Source of the DNA: Struthio camelus
Taxonomy: Eukaryota > Chordata > Aves > Struthioniformes > Struthionidae
Reading direction: 5' to 3'
Assembly (NCBI RefSeq): GCF_040807025.1
Contig: NC_090981.1
Coordinates: 43,639,317 to 43,703,316, forward strand
Length of the DNA stretch: 64,000 nucleotides
Shown: positions 12,183-25,245 of the stretch, one piece after another
Layout of the letters: each line of letters starts with the position of its first letter
Position numbering within the stretch: position 1 is the stretch's first letter
Notes under the pieces: generated by a model
Told to the model about the DNA's origin: nothing
The model's input: only the letters and a program-made list of their open reading frames with translations
Databases searched by the model: none
Translations under genes and position numbers: made by a program

Positions 12183-14040
12183 ACCGTATTTTATGAAGGA
12201 TGAATAATTTCAACAATTGGCCTGAGAATGACTTATGGTACTTTATGATCAAATAAATATATTAGGGATTTGGAGGTTTTATAGTAGTTCACCCTGGGTT
12301 TTTTTGGTTTTGTTTTTTTTTAACTTCAAGAAAGCACTTTGGATCAATTATTTTTGTTTATAAGACCTTGTTACCCTATTTCTACTATGAGAAGTAGGGT
12401 AGACAAAGAGCTGTAGAAGGTTAGGTTTGGCTGCTGCTTTTGCAATTTCAGCAGCCGCTAGAGGACAGATACAAGTAGGGTAGATACTATAAATTCTTCT
12501 CCTGTTTTTTTAGGATAAGTCTTTTGATATAAACCTGTAAGTTTGCATGAATACCTTTGAGTTATTTGATCATGTTTAAATAGTGTTTTGGTCCAGAATT
12601 TACCTGCGCCACTTTATAAGGTTTGTTTGTATCTATTATCATGGAGTATTCTCTACCTGTGAGAAATGACTGTGGTGCATAAACATTCTCTGTAATAGAA
12701 TGTGTCTTGCAGTGTACAGCTTAGGGAAGTTAACTGATGGTTTTGATCAGAGAGGTAAGTGATTATATATTTGCTATTTTTAATTTCAGTATTCATGTCT
12801 TGGGGTAATCATTCTGCTGGAAAAGAAACCAATATTGACCTTTAGAACACTAGTTTCTTGCCCCCCTCCCCACTTTTACATGCAGTGGTATTTTTGTTGT
12901 GCTTGGGGTTTTTGGTTTTTTTAAGTGTAGATTTGTGTTTAACAGTGGTACTAAATCTCTAGCCTTGTCAGTCACTCTGTTTACTGCTTGTCCAAAAATC
13001 CAAACATACAGTATTTAATTTTCTAACAAGACTGTTGTCTCAGATCAAACTTTTTAAACAATGACATTTAACAGATACTTGAATTCATTTTAACATAACT
13101 CAGCCTTCTCTGTGATTTGATGTAAGCTGGAAAAAAAAAAGCATTTTAGCTATATTGAGTTGGAAAAGTGAGAAAATCTTTTTCTTTTACAAAATTAAAT
13201 GTTAATTTATTGAACTGGATGCCTAAGGGGTTAAATTGGAGCTCTGCAGCTGAACAATCCATAATGGTATGTGCCATCATAATATTCCAGTATTTAATCA
13301 AGTCTAACGATAAAATGATGTTTCTCTCCATTGAATACCATTTCATACTCTTGGATTGACTGATGAATATTATGCACAATATCTTAGGCTGTTTTTTAAA
13401 GTCCATTTTAGAAAATGGTGACAAGAAGGACCACATCCCACAGCCTATTTAAGTATACACTGCAGATGAAGTGTATTCTTAGTGTGAATCATGTTTAGCA
13501 AGACTGAGTTTTAAAATCCTGAGGCATCTCCATGTTCTGCGTGTGGATTGACTTTCGTAGAGTAATCCTTTTTCACTACAGTGTATTGGTAATAACATAA
13601 GAGCATTGCAAAAAATAAAACCTGTAACTTAATCCCTGGATCAGTATAATACTGTTAGCATAAAGTCCCTATTAGTATCCTTTATTTACTATCTTCTTTA
13701 AATCTTACCTGCATTAGAATAAATACAGTAGGTTCACCTATGCTGCAGTTGATATTCATAAGTATACATGCTTCTAAATATTCTTCATGTCATGAAATTA
13801 ATTCAAATATTCCGTGTAATAGGGACTCTAAAATTTTATGCTAGTGGACGTGCTGGCATTGAACTTGAATTTGTGTAGAATATTATTAAAAGCTTTCCAG
13901 GCAAAAGTAACAATTTTCTACTGAGAGCAGGCATTACACTTCTAGCAGCTGCATCGTTCTTTTCTGAATATTTTAAAACTGACTTGAATGTTGCATCTAG
14001 GAACCCTACTAAGAATTGCTTTTGAATCTAAATATAAGCA

Positions 14041-14109
14041 TCTCCCCTCTCCCCCGCCCTGCCTGTCCCCCTCTGCCTGTCCCTCCCTCCCTCTCTCTTT
14101 CCCTCTCTC
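14041..14109. repeat. C/T-rich tract in probable SCAMP1 3'UTR
   Basis: About 70 nt that are almost purely pyrimidine (CTCCC, CCCTG, TCCCTC units). If transcribed it is a long C/U-rich element of the kind bound by PTB or PCBP proteins. It may simply be an impure microsatellite. Confidence 0.7.
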
Positions 14110-14809
14110 GGATATGAAGACATATATGGACATCATCCTTGCAATTAAATATAAATTGAAGATTGCATAGTAATATGCAATATGCATAGTAATATGGAAT
14201 ATAGAGAAGACATTAACAAATAAAACCTGAAATTGACAGGTGGAATTTTTTCCCAAATGTTTAAATGTTGAGAAAACATTTAATGTTCAGTGTATAGGGA
14301 GTGTTGATTTGTAATGTCATGAAGTGAGTGTACAGATGTAAACCTCGTAAGTGAAATTCAAATTTAACTATGTAGTTAGTTTAAATGAAAAATCTCTGAC
14401 ACTTGCAGCTCCAGAGGGAGGGAGGGAGGGAGAAGTTTGAGTTTAGCTTTGATAACAGAAGGCTGATGTTTGTTAAAATATTTTGTACTTAACTAAAGCT
14501 AGACTTTACGGTCTCTTATTAGTTAAGCAGACTGTGGCGCCCACTTAAGTTGTCATTTTGTAGTATTGTGGCAAATTGAGTACAGATTATGAAGTTTAAA
14601 CACTGGAATGTCAGTAGTCATTTATCTGTAGTTTAGGGGTTGGTTTTATTTATCTGAGGGATGTTTGTATATTTTGTAAATTACTAACAATGCTCTGCCA
14701 TCCTGGTGAACGTCCTGGTTCTGTACAAACGCACTCATTCTGTCCCTCTGTTGCATGTCTGAGTAGTTCAGAAGTTTTGTATATTTATTGTATTAACACA
14801 GTGTCATAG

Positions 14810-14815
14810 AATAAA
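14810..14815 (+). terminator. SCAMP1: Candidate distal polyadenylation signal of SCAMP1
   Basis: AATAAA followed by a short A run and then T-rich and GT-containing sequence, the layout expected at a cleavage site. Chosen as the distal end because no equally good hexamer-plus-downstream element was noticed before the convergent gene. Confidence 0.4.
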
Positions 14816-14835
14816 AAAAAGACTTTTTTCCTGGA

Positions 14836-17800
14836 TGTTTGCTCTGTATAGTTTTCAACGGTATAGAGTGTTTTTTTTAATAGGTCAAGATTACGTGCAG
14901 GAGGGCTGATCTATGTAAAAGTCTCACTTGTTTTTTTTTAAATCCTGTATATAAATTCTGTAATGCTGCTGAAATGGGAAAGTAAAATGTCCACTATCAA
15001 AATCATACATGAGGGTAATGGGAATTAGTCTACCCAGATATTATCGAGAAAACCCCTAAGAACCTGCAGCCTGCTTACTTACTTGTACTGTAAAGTTAGA
15101 GGGTTACAATCTAAACGTGTTCTGTCATTACTGAATGAAGTTCTACAGATATGAAGTGAATCCTAAGACATTATTCAAAGTAAAATGAAATTGCTGAAAA
15201 CAGCATTGGTTTGGTACTGTTCATTTTCCTCATTTCTGTTTGCTTACTGAATTGACACTTCTGTATCACTGCTGTGTTTTGCTCTTTCTGTTCAGGTACT
15301 ATCACTGCCTGTTGATTTTTTTTCATATAATATCAACTGTAACACCTGTTGGCAAGTACTGAATTCATTACCAGGTTTTCTTTGAAGGATGAAATGGGTA
15401 ATTTAACAGTTCATATAGACCACTGCGGTGTAGTTATGTTTGCAAACGCACAATACAGAAAATACTGCTCTGTTGTGTGGTCAGGATTGTTTTGGGAGCT
15501 AGCAGATGTGGGTTTTGTGTGCGCTCACACATCAACTTTCTCTGTTTCTTTCTTTGTGATTTACAAATCCAGGGTGGCAGGGGCAGCAGACTAAAGAAAC
15601 AGGTCTTGAACTTTCTGGTAAATGGTGAGCGCAGTTGGGTAGCATGATAAACTTACCCTTCATGCCTTACAATTAGAATTACTACACAGTTTATGTGCTG
15701 CTTTCTGGAGATTACTCTACTAGCTTACCTCAAAAAGTTGTAAGCACGAAATCAGGAAAGTAAACAAGACACACAGAGAAAGTACAGGGGACATAAATGT
15801 GGTTAAAATATTCAGTGGTACTTCTGGAAAGATATTTCTGTTAGGCAAAACAGTCACGTGTCTAGCACATGCATTCTGGTTATGAATCAGCAATAAGGTA
15901 CAATGGATCAGATGATAACTAAAATAAATGTGTTTTAGGTTTAGAATTAGTGTGCAGTTTTTTTCCCACAAACCAATTTTATGTCTGCAAATAGCTTTTA
16001 TTCTGAGGTGTAGAAAAATCAAAAAGATTTGCAAAAAAATGGTACAGATTTCTTACCTCAGTAGCATCATAGGAATTTAGCTTTATGCTGGGATTAAACT
16101 AGAAACCATGTCACACACTGCTGAGAGAAAAAAGGAAAAAAAAAAAAAAAGGTGTTGATGGAATTGCAACTTGTAGCTCGTGCTGCTGTTCATTTTGGTC
16201 TGGGGGTGGGGAAAAGACTCACCCAGCTATTTAATGGATGCACATGCTGCTTATCGAAAATGTGCTCTTCCTAATAAGCATTATAGTGATTGCGCCAAAC
16301 GCCAGTGCTTTTGGTTTTAGCTTCCTGCCTAATACGCTTGGTGTGGGGATGTGACTGAGTAATGTATGTGTGCAAAAGATACTGTCCTACTTCAGTGCCG
16401 TTATGCTACTAACAGGTAAGGAACACTTTTTAACACATAGGAGGGCTTATACAAAGTGTTGGGAAGGCCTGCTCTCTGCTCGTTTGTACCCGTGGTTCAG
16501 GCAGGGAAGCGTTCAGCTGCTGAGATGGGAAATTGCAAAAACTTACTTAATTTTTCGATGCTGAAGTTGGCAGGTGTATTCGTTACTGGCAGTGCGCTTG
16601 GAATGGGGCTAATGTAGGACTGCAAAGTGCAGCCGAGTTTAGAGTCCAGTTACCTGGGACCATTTGCTCACCTGTTCTGCTTTGCACACCTACGCAGTTA
16701 GAGCTGGGTGAGCTACTGGCCAGAGACGGGCCCCATTTTGGCAAAGCGCTGCCTCTGACCACCTGAGGCACCAGGTGCCCTGCCGCTGCTCCAGCTGCCA
16801 GTGCTGCCGATCGATAGCTTTCCCACTGTAAAGGAAACGGGCATCTGTTGTCCGAGTTCCAGGCGTCGCACGCGTGCCGAAGCGCCCAGGGCAGGGCAGG
16901 GCTGCTGCCTTTGCTACGTGTGTATTTTTGATGTTTTAGAGGAAAAAAATGGATAAGCTGTATTGGGTAGTGGGGTGATATTTCTTTTGTTTAAGGTGAG
17001 AAAGCAAGTGGAAGTGGTCAGAACAATGTGATTAAGTTTTGATTTGTTACTTTTCTCAATTAGACTGAATTGCTGATCTTGCTGCATTTGAGATACTTAA
17101 AACTGGTTAAGAGACATTGCTTTCTACTCGCCTGGTATGGAGATTTCTCTGAATTTCACTTCTCTAAAGATACTGCAAATCAAGCAGTAAAAAAACCAAG
17201 CTCTCAGTGAATCACAGGAGCAAGACAATGTCTTTATATGCCTACTCTTCTGACGTTATGAACATATAGTAACCTTATTGCATCACTCTTCTAAACCTAG
17301 CTGGAGCTGAGGGAGAAGCCACTAGAGCACAGAAATCTGTAATAATTAACATGTTGTTTAGAGAATTAAGTGCTGAGTCCCCAGTTTCCATCTCCATTAG
17401 CCTTTTTGAAAACCGGAGGCAATATTTTTAATTATACAAACAAGTACTTTGAAATTTCTTTCAGCAGTATTTTGAATTGGTAGAATAACCACTGTAGATA
17501 TACCTGCTTTGAAATCTATACTGGTGACTGATGTGGTGACCTGCTGAGTGGCAACTGTACTGTAATTTGTTCTGGAGTGTACGTTTCTAGGAGTCGAGAA
17601 AACCATTCCAGCTTTTGACCAAGATCTCATTCTTGGAAGTTTAGCAATTGTCAAAAGCTACATTAAATTTAAATGCAATTAGTTACATGTAAAATTAATA
17701 GAATTAATAAAATTAGGAGAAGAGACCCATAGTGACTTAATATTAGCTGATAAGACAGACATCCTGACTTTTTTTTTACACTACTAAAACCCTGCTCCTG

Positions 17801-18640
17801 GTTCTGCCGTAGATTTACTTAGGAAAAAATATCTAATCTCTCTGTCTAGTGCTTTTCAAGTGGTAGGTGAGAAATAATACACATTCTCTGACAAATACCA
17901 TTTCAAAAATTTGTGTGATTAAGGCATTTTTGTTTTAAAACTTTCTGCCGCCTTCTTTTCATCAAAAGGAGCTGCAGTGCTTTATTTAAAAATGAAAAGC
18001 ATTTAAGTCAGATGTATATTTATTAAGAAAGTCTTTTTTAAAACAAACAAACAACTATTGTCGAACCCGTAGCTACAATTTCAGATAACATACTTTGATC
18101 AATAAGCGGCAATAATTAGTAAAGTCCTTTGGAAAGCTCACAAACTAAAAAAAAAAAAAATCCTTTGGCTCCCAATTGCTATAATGCTGCAATGTAAACA
18201 CCTTGCTCAGGCTCAGCGTACCTAATATAGTTGAATTAAGGTAGTCAGACTTCTGTTAAAGTTTGAAAACTCACATTTTAATTGAAATTTTTGATTAAAA
18301 AACATTAGGTACATCATTCATGCTAACAAATGTACATAGTGGTGACTCAAGAACACAACATCAGTACCACAAATAAACCATGGCTCAAAATCTAGTCCAG
18401 CTGGATTGCCACAGCTTTTCTTTTTTAAAAAATGGCTGTGGTGTACACGCTGCTGCTGCTGCGCTTGACCTTTGTTGGGCTCTGTCCTTTCCGTGATGGT
18501 TCCTTGTGGTAGGCTTCAGGGCCCACTGCTTCCAAGGAAAACTTGGAACTCTCCCTTTACCACTAAGAAGTGAGATATTCTGATGTGGGATAGTAATGCA
18601 AAACTGAAATGATTTAGCTGAAAAAAATCTCAGCATCCAG
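14836..18640. other. Intergenic region between convergent SCAMP1 and LHFPL2 3' ends
   Basis: No gene, RNA gene or mobile element seen. Boundaries depend on the inferred polyadenylation sites of the two flanking genes. It includes an A run near 16136-16151, a small CpG-dense patch at about 16800-16900, and TTTATT hexamers on the + strand near 17981 and 18019 that could be more distal LHFPL2 poly(A) signals. Confidence 0.55.
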
Positions 18641-18653
18641 AAAGAATGTTAAT

Positions 18654-18659
18654 TTTATT
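18654..18659 (-). terminator. LHFPL2: Candidate polyadenylation signal of LHFPL2
   Basis: AATAAA on the - strand, in the context TTCAATAAAATTAAC, with T-rich sequence following in the direction of transcription. Selected because it gives a plausible 3'UTR length. Sites near 17981, 18019 and 20412 are alternatives. Confidence 0.35.
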
Positions 18660-19838
18660 GAATAAAACAGATACAAAGATGATATAGACAAACCAGAAAT
18701 AGCTCAGTTGCAATGTATTTTGCAGTGCCAAAAGCACATTAAAACACCTTGCTGAGCCTTTTCAGCTTTTAGATTGTAAATTGCCTGAGATGGATACAGA
18801 TTCACATTTGAACTCTCTGTATTATTTAGATAGGAGGATTTCAAATCAGTCTAGAAGAGATTTTTAGTTAAATCTTTAAGCTACTGTCACTGTTGTTGCA
18901 TTCATTTTCTAAACCAGAGATTCTATTACATTGTTCTAGGCTTAATTTGTCCACATCGCCAGAACCCCAGCCAGGCCTTCCCTGGGAAGTCCCTTTTCAA
19001 ATATCTTGTTTAAACCCAAAAACTAAAAAAAAGAAAAAAAAATCCTGTTATTGCACATCTCACACAAGGTTGTGTATATATTTTTTTATATATATATATA
19101 TATTTAAATATGCTACACTTTTTTAAAAAAGGTCTACGGTACTTTACAGAATATAAGTTTACAGAGGCGCTCAAACCACAGATGTCTGAAGACTTCTTCA
19201 ATAACAAAAAAAAAAAAAAAGTCAAAGTTAAAACTGAACTAATTGGCACACAGGTTTTAAGGAATCCACAGCAAATTTTTCTAGATCCTATGCAGTGCAT
19301 GTACATTAAGAAGCAGTTACACTCCACAGCCCCATCATGACATTAATTAAATTAGCTTTAAGCTTTTTTTTTTTTTTTTTTTTTTGGCCAAACATCTTTG
19401 AAAGCTACTGCTGAGGTGAATTTCAGGAACAACTCTGAAAAGCTGTCAGATTAAACGAGTGCACCATACACCTGAAAAAAACCTCATCCAGAAAAATCTG
19501 CAATATATACATACCATCTTATCACTTGCTAGAAAAACAGAACCCTGAGAAAAGAAATTCTGATTTGTTTCTGCATTTCTTTCCAGCCTGTCTTCTATCT
19601 GTGCTAGGTGATAAGCATGGATATTCTTGCAACTTAGCTGATTAATGCTGCTGCAGAGTAGTTTGATTGATAGTATACCAGCAACAAGCAGAAAAGCTGT
19701 GTTTTTTCTTGGTTACAAATGCAAACAACAGTAAAATGGTCCACTGACAATACTTCCTTTGTATTTAAAAACTTCAATATTAAAATTTTTAAGCGCTCTG
19801 GAGATCATAGCAGAGGTCAGCTAGTAATAGTAATATTA

Positions 19839-19896
19839 ATTAATTAAATTATATATATATATATTTTTATATATATATATACACACACATATATAG
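19839..19896. repeat. TA-rich microsatellite
   Basis: TAAT/TA repeats turning into ACACAC and ATATAGAGAG within the probable LHFPL2 3'UTR. If transcribed, the self-complementary AU repeats could fold into a hairpin. Confidence 0.8.
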
Positions 19897-20216
19897 AGAG
19901 CATTGTTCTTTGTTTACTTTTAAGTGAAAGCAGTATATGCCCTCTATACTTTCTGGAAAAACTGACCTTATTCTGACTAATCAAGTGGTCAAGCCAAAGC
20001 AGCATTTGTCACACTAATATAGTGTCAAAATTTGATGGCAGTAGCAACATTGCAATTGAATTGCTACCCACCTCAGAAAAGCTAAAACAATAAAGCTATT
20101 TTCTGATTAATTTTTTTACCCAATTTTATGCTACTCTCGTTCCTCCTAGCTGCGCTTTTCCAGTGCCAGCACCCATGGGTGCACAGCTGGGTGCGTGCCA
20201 GCCGCGGCAGTGCACT

Positions 20217-20230
20217 CCAGCAGGGGGCTC
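20217..20230 (+). promoter_or_regulatory. Candidate CTCF binding site
   Basis: The sequence CCAGCAGGGGGCTC matches the CTCF core consensus CCASYAGRKGGCRS at 13 of 14 positions. It lies in a GC-rich block and is preceded by CAGTGCACT, resembling the upstream half-motif seen at some CTCF sites. It lies between the two convergent genes, in the LHFPL2 3'UTR. Motif match only. Confidence 0.4.
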
Positions 20231-22406
20231 CGCAGCAATGCTGCAAGGCGTCAAAGCCCCGTGCGGCAGGGCTGGGCTTTGTACAACTACCAGAGCTTTA
20301 TAAAAATACCATGTCCTTCCAGAGGGACGTTTCTGTGTATAGGGAAGAAAAAAAAAAAAAAACCCACCAAAACAGTAAGTAAAGCACAGGTATGGACAGG
20401 ATATGCTGGCTTTTATTTATTAGTATTCGTATGCCACTTTGTGCTAGTGGTTTTGGTTTGTTAAAATAAATCTGGCTTTGTGCAGCTATTTTGGCATATA
20501 ATTGGTTCCAGACCACAATTTTGAGGGTTTTTTTTTTTAAATTAAATATTTGAAATGAAGTCAATTACCCATTTTAAAATCTAAAATATGGTGAAAGTGG
20601 GCTAGAGAAACAGGTTAACACAAGAAGAGATTAAAACAATACCTTTTTAGTATTGCCAGAGGTTGACCTTAGTTTTTGAGTAGTGGCTCACCAACCGTCT
20701 CCCCGTGCCTCCAGCAGCTGGCGTGAGAGCGCGTGGGTGCACACAGGCTGGGAGCAGCGCTGGCAGAGGCGGCATCCGTGCACGCAACAGCCATCCGTGG
20801 GGCGGTGACGGCTTGTGTGCGCACAGGCTCAAGCCCAGCCCTTGGCTAGCAGCAGCGACTGCTGAACAAGTCTTGTATTGGGAGTGGCTTGCTATCTACC
20901 TGTACCATAACAACAGTGAATAGCTAATGGCACACGTTAACAGACTTACCAGGCATAAACCAGAATACCTGTTCCATATTATGCAGTGACCAGATGAAAA
21001 GGCAGCACTGTCATCCGGTAGGGTTAAATGTTACTGAGAACTAAGAAGAGTCTAAGATGCACTTAATATTTCATTAGAATTACTTGTCAGATGAATTCTC
21101 CCCTGTGCTTCCATACCACAGTTGCATCATTGCTTTTATTATTACCTTTTAAATTTGTTTTCAGAAGTAGTGCTAGTAAGTGATGAGACGCTACAAGTAA
21201 TAGAACTGCCTGCCTTTGAGAAAGGAATGTCATTGTGGCCAGCTCTGTTTTATTTCTGCTGATTTAGTTGGAAAATGGTCCATACCACATGTGGTTAAAA
21301 AAAGGGAAAAGATCTTCCTAGCCTTTTAGACTTTGGCGTGGCTTCCTGAAAGATGTAAATGTATTAAACACTCCGCTGGCTCCAGGACAGTAGAGATATT
21401 GGTCTGTAGACTAGGAATGAGGTTTCACTGGCAAAAGAAAGAATAATACTGTTAAAAGTCCAACATGTGATCTACATTTGTAGAGGAGGCTAAAAAGTCC
21501 AGCCCCAACTCTTGGCATGCAAAAGATAATGCCCAGCTGTGCTGTGGAGTGATCTGCTTGGGATTCCAGGAGTTTCTAACAAAGGCACAATTGCTGTATA
21601 AATCTTTCAGCACATATTGGGCAAAATAATAATTCTACCAGTTTTTAATCAGACACAGGTATAAGCCAGTCTAACAACAGCTTCTCTGCCTGTTCAATGA
21701 GACCAAAATATTTTACCTGCTAAGTAACAAGTGGCACATATTTTGCATTGTAAGGTTCAAGACAAAGAAATATGGCAGAGATTCAACTTCAGCTCCTCCT
21801 TAAAGGTAGGTAGAAACTGCATCATGTCAACTTTTCTCTCTTCATTATATACTTATTATTCAAGAAGGCACTGTACTTTAAGGAAGTTCAGTATCAAAAA
21901 AGCACCTCAATAAAAAGTACAGTACCAAACCAGGTGGTGGTGAAATATTCACAGGTGAGGGTAGCCCTTGGAAACAAAACCTAATCAAAATAGGCTTCTC
22001 CTTTTTTTAGTATAAGGAAAACGTGCTGGCTTTTATTATTTTAAATCCAAATTTTTCAGAGTGACCAAGATGGGTAAGGCAATCGGTCAGTCAGATTTTG
22101 TCAGTTATATAACAACATTCCTGCTATATACAAATGTTTCCTCATCCCCCTCATCTGATTAATATATTCCACTTAGTTCTGATAATATAATGAAACTAAA
22201 AAATTCCCAAGTATTTACATTCTGTTTTCTTGGGATCCTTTCTCTGATCCTCATTGCCCAGCAAGGAAGAAAGACTGTTTCAGTAGTTCAAGGCTGGAAT
22301 GCATGGGGCTCAATCACACAAGTGGTGGAAACAGGCAAGTGAATCTGCTTATCAAGTCACTGAACAGCAGATTAAGATCCAGGCACTGGTATTTTTCCCA
22401 CTGTAG

Positions 22407-22663
22407 TTAGAGGAGGCAGATAAGGTTTTTCCCTTCTTCTATTTCTTCTTGTACTTTGTCACTGGATGTGGCAATTTCAGCTTGCGCCGAGAAGACCGCA
22501 CAGATGAATGTCAGAACAGTGCCACCGATAGCTGTGTAGAAAGCCCAGCCCAACGAGCAGTCTCCTAGTTTGTAAGCAGAAGCATAATGTCCACAATAGC
22601 TTATTGCTTTCTGGCATCCCCAGCCTGCAGGGTAAAGTATCAAGCCTAAGATAAGGAAGAGGC
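22407..22663 (-). CDS. LHFPL2: LHFPL2 last coding exon: rest of span 3, second loop, span 4, C-tail
   Basis: Second and last coding exon of LHFPL tetraspan subfamily member 2. On the - strand the acceptor is a T-rich tract ending TTTTTAG, and the exon opens with the last two bases of the Gly-144 codon. It encodes residues 145-228: the rest of span 3 ([15 protein letters not shown]), a second extracellular loop with Cys160, Cys167 and Cys179, span 4 (about 181-203), and the acidic cytosolic tail [20 protein letters not shown] ending CLL at the stop 22407-22409. The tail is, to my recollection, identical to the human protein. The reading frame also stays open upstream of the acceptor (to about 22754), but that part is intron. 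With exon 1 it gives 228 aa, the same as human LHFPL2. Confidence 0.98.
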
Positions 22664-25245
22664 CTAAAAATAAAAACAAAAGAAGACAGTTTAACACCAA
22701 ACGATCAGTTTTAACCCCAAATGCAACACATTTAGTAATGGCTGTAATGATCATTCATTACTCACTCATAACAGGTCCCCTCCCCATGAGAAGATTCTTC
22801 CTCATCCATCCACCCTTCACTGATTGTTCCCTAGTACACGCTATGCAGTGTCTATCTAAACTTCGAGCTATACTACCATTTTTGTTGTGAAAGGTTTATT
22901 TCACATAAGACTTTGTTCTCAATTTTAATTCTTGTAGTCATTCTACATCCTTTGTTTCCACGCACTACTGCTAGCTAGGTATACACTGATTGCAAAACAT
23001 TTGCATATCTCCACCTACTGTTTATACTTGCACTTTTCAAATACTTAGGAATGTTTGCATCCACTTTTGAGTCCTTATTTAGTTAACTCACATTCAGCTG
23101 TATTTAATCATTCATCATAAACATTTTTACTTTTTTCCTTCAGGTTTCTCCTAGATTGATTTTCTTGCCTGGAAAAAAAAAAATTCACAGTGCATCTGCT
23201 TATTTGTCCACATTAGTTAGGACATAGTAGAAAAATCATACAGCAAGTTTGATAAGCGTCTTCCAGAATGAAGGGAGTCTGGAATCAGCCACTAATGGGC
23301 TTAAGTGTCCCCAGCCGGCGCACAGATAACACTGGGATCCTCTCGACAGCTGCTCTGCTGCTGCAGAACTTGGGAGGGAAAATGCGCTGCAGTAAGGGCA
23401 GGAGCAGAAACCTCAACTCCTGATCGCCCTAAGCTGCTTCAGCACCCTGCTGTGCCTAGCCTGGAAGGAGAGAGCTCAAGACTAGTTACCCACCTGATTG
23501 TCGCTCTCTCACTGCTGGATGTCTCTTCTGTGAGGATTTACCTCTGTCTTAACTATGAGGGCTTTCATTAAGGAAAAGGAAGAGTCCCAGTGCATGTAGT
23601 TCGTCTTTGTACCAAAATGAAAATGTCACTATGCGAGATTTAACCAAAATACCTAGTACGCTAGTGGCTACAATGCTCTCATATGAGCCTTGCTAAAAAA
23701 ACACAATGACTTGAAAAACAGATCTTCCTATGTGTAGCAAAACATCAGGACTGCACGAAGGTATCAAAATCTGCTTTACATTGTTTTCTTTAAAATTTTA
23801 CTCAGAAGAGCAAGAAGAATTATGCAGAATAATTTTTGTTTAATACAACTAATTTATCAAGAAAATAAATAGAGCCTTCCAGAGCCTTTAAATATTACCT
23901 GATTTGTTTGTCCTGCCTTTTACTCAACCTAGCATGTCAAGAAGATAGCTGGTAACTATAAAAGAAGATAGCTAGTGCTATAATCTGAAAGTGGGCCAGA
24001 AGTTGTCCTTTTTACATATGGCACTGGTTCATTCCTAGATTTCATCCAATCCTTAAATTTAAATTAAGAGATAAGATGAAAACAGTCTTCCTTTCTTCCT
24101 TATACTAAGGGATTACTAGGAATAGCTGTAAAGACTTGTTCCCGTCTTTGTCATTTCAGTTAGAGTAGGCTGTTCTGCAGTACATTAGATTTCCTTAACT
24201 GTTGAAAGAAATTCAGCTGGATGCAAAAATTTTTCCTCATTAAGAGCAAAAGATGGGTCCTAGCTATTAACCAGTTAACATCCACAAAATGCAAAAACAT
24301 CCCCCAACTGTCTAAAATCGTCTATACCTGCCAGATGTTTCACAAAAGAAAGTCCTTCAGCGTTTTTCTAACGATGACAGAACACCATGTGCATGAATGA
24401 ACTAAATGTCATTCTTTGGGGCAGCAAAATCCATTAGAGAATGGCATCCATTCTCTGTGAAGGAATTTCATCACTGTTTACATTTATGAACCAATGACAA
24501 ATTTTATGCCGTTTCCTGTCTGAATGGCTAAACTACATTACATATAAAGTATTGCCTTATGTTGGACAGACCTGGATAAGCCGTGCTTTCATCCTGCTGA
24601 GCCCAGCAGCCGTTTCAGACTAAACACCAGCAGTTCCTCTCCTCTATTCATCACTTGCTTCCTGTGCAGTGTAACCAGCATGACTAAACAATGTATTCTT
24701 CTGACTGCACATTAATATGTTCCAATTGCCATTTTCTCTTAATGATCACAAGCCCTTTGGGAATTAAAACCACCATCACTGAATTAACAACCCTGTCCTG
24801 AAACACCACCATGGCTACTGCTGCCAAGGATGTTTTTTTTTTTTTTAAGGTTTACCACCCCAACACTACAGTGCCTAGCGATGCTGCAAATTTGGCTTAT
24901 GGCTGAGCCACAATCTGGACTGAGAAGCTACATCCAAAGCTTTTTGCCAAAAACACAGCACTGAAAAACTCCTGAAAACTACTGTTTCCTGGTGCATATC
25001 TGCCAAGCGGAGAGATGTTTACTCAAAAATTCAGGCCCCCAAAGGTTGCAGTACTGCTGTCAAGTGTACTGACAACCAGACTTCAGTGAATTTAAATATT
25101 CTTTAAGAGTACAGAAAAAGTCTGGAAAAATACTGCATACGTGCCACAATTTGATAAGCTATAGCTATTTTCCCCATGGTTGAAAAGAAAACGTGAGGAA
25201 GTCTTAACTATGGGCTGTGAATATGGTCTGTTTTTCTCATGGGTT

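Larger units (their letters stand above)
11954..14835 (+). other. SCAMP1: Probable SCAMP1 3'UTR
   Basis: Non-coding sequence immediately after the SCAMP1 stop. It holds at least five AATAAA hexamers on the + strand (near 12177, 12252, 13614, 14219 and 14810), compatible with several 3' ends. It also contains a C/T-rich tract at 14041-14109 and a GGGA repeat at about 14415-14432. The end at ~14835 is an inference from the last AATAAA, which is followed by T/GT-rich sequence; the transcript may end earlier or later. No open frame here looks coding. Confidence 0.6.
18641..22406 (-). other. LHFPL2: Probable LHFPL2 3'UTR
   Basis: Non-coding sequence downstream (on the - strand) of the LHFPL2 stop at 22407-22409. 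The length of about 3.8 kb depends on using the AATAAA at 18654-18659; my recollection is that mammalian LHFPL2 mRNA also has a multi-kilobase 3'UTR. It contains A and T runs near 19206 and 19365, TA-rich microsatellites at about 19077-19108 and 19839-19896, and two GC-rich blocks near 20160-20280 and 20700-20860. Several alternative TTTATT hexamers (for example 20412-20421) could give shorter 3' ends. Confidence 0.55.

Noticed and set aside
22664..22754. Upstream extension of the last LHFPL2 exon to an in-frame ATG
   Set aside because: The frame is open by chance across the acceptor. The extension lacks family similarity and the TTTTTAG acceptor joins exactly to exon 1 to give 228 aa.
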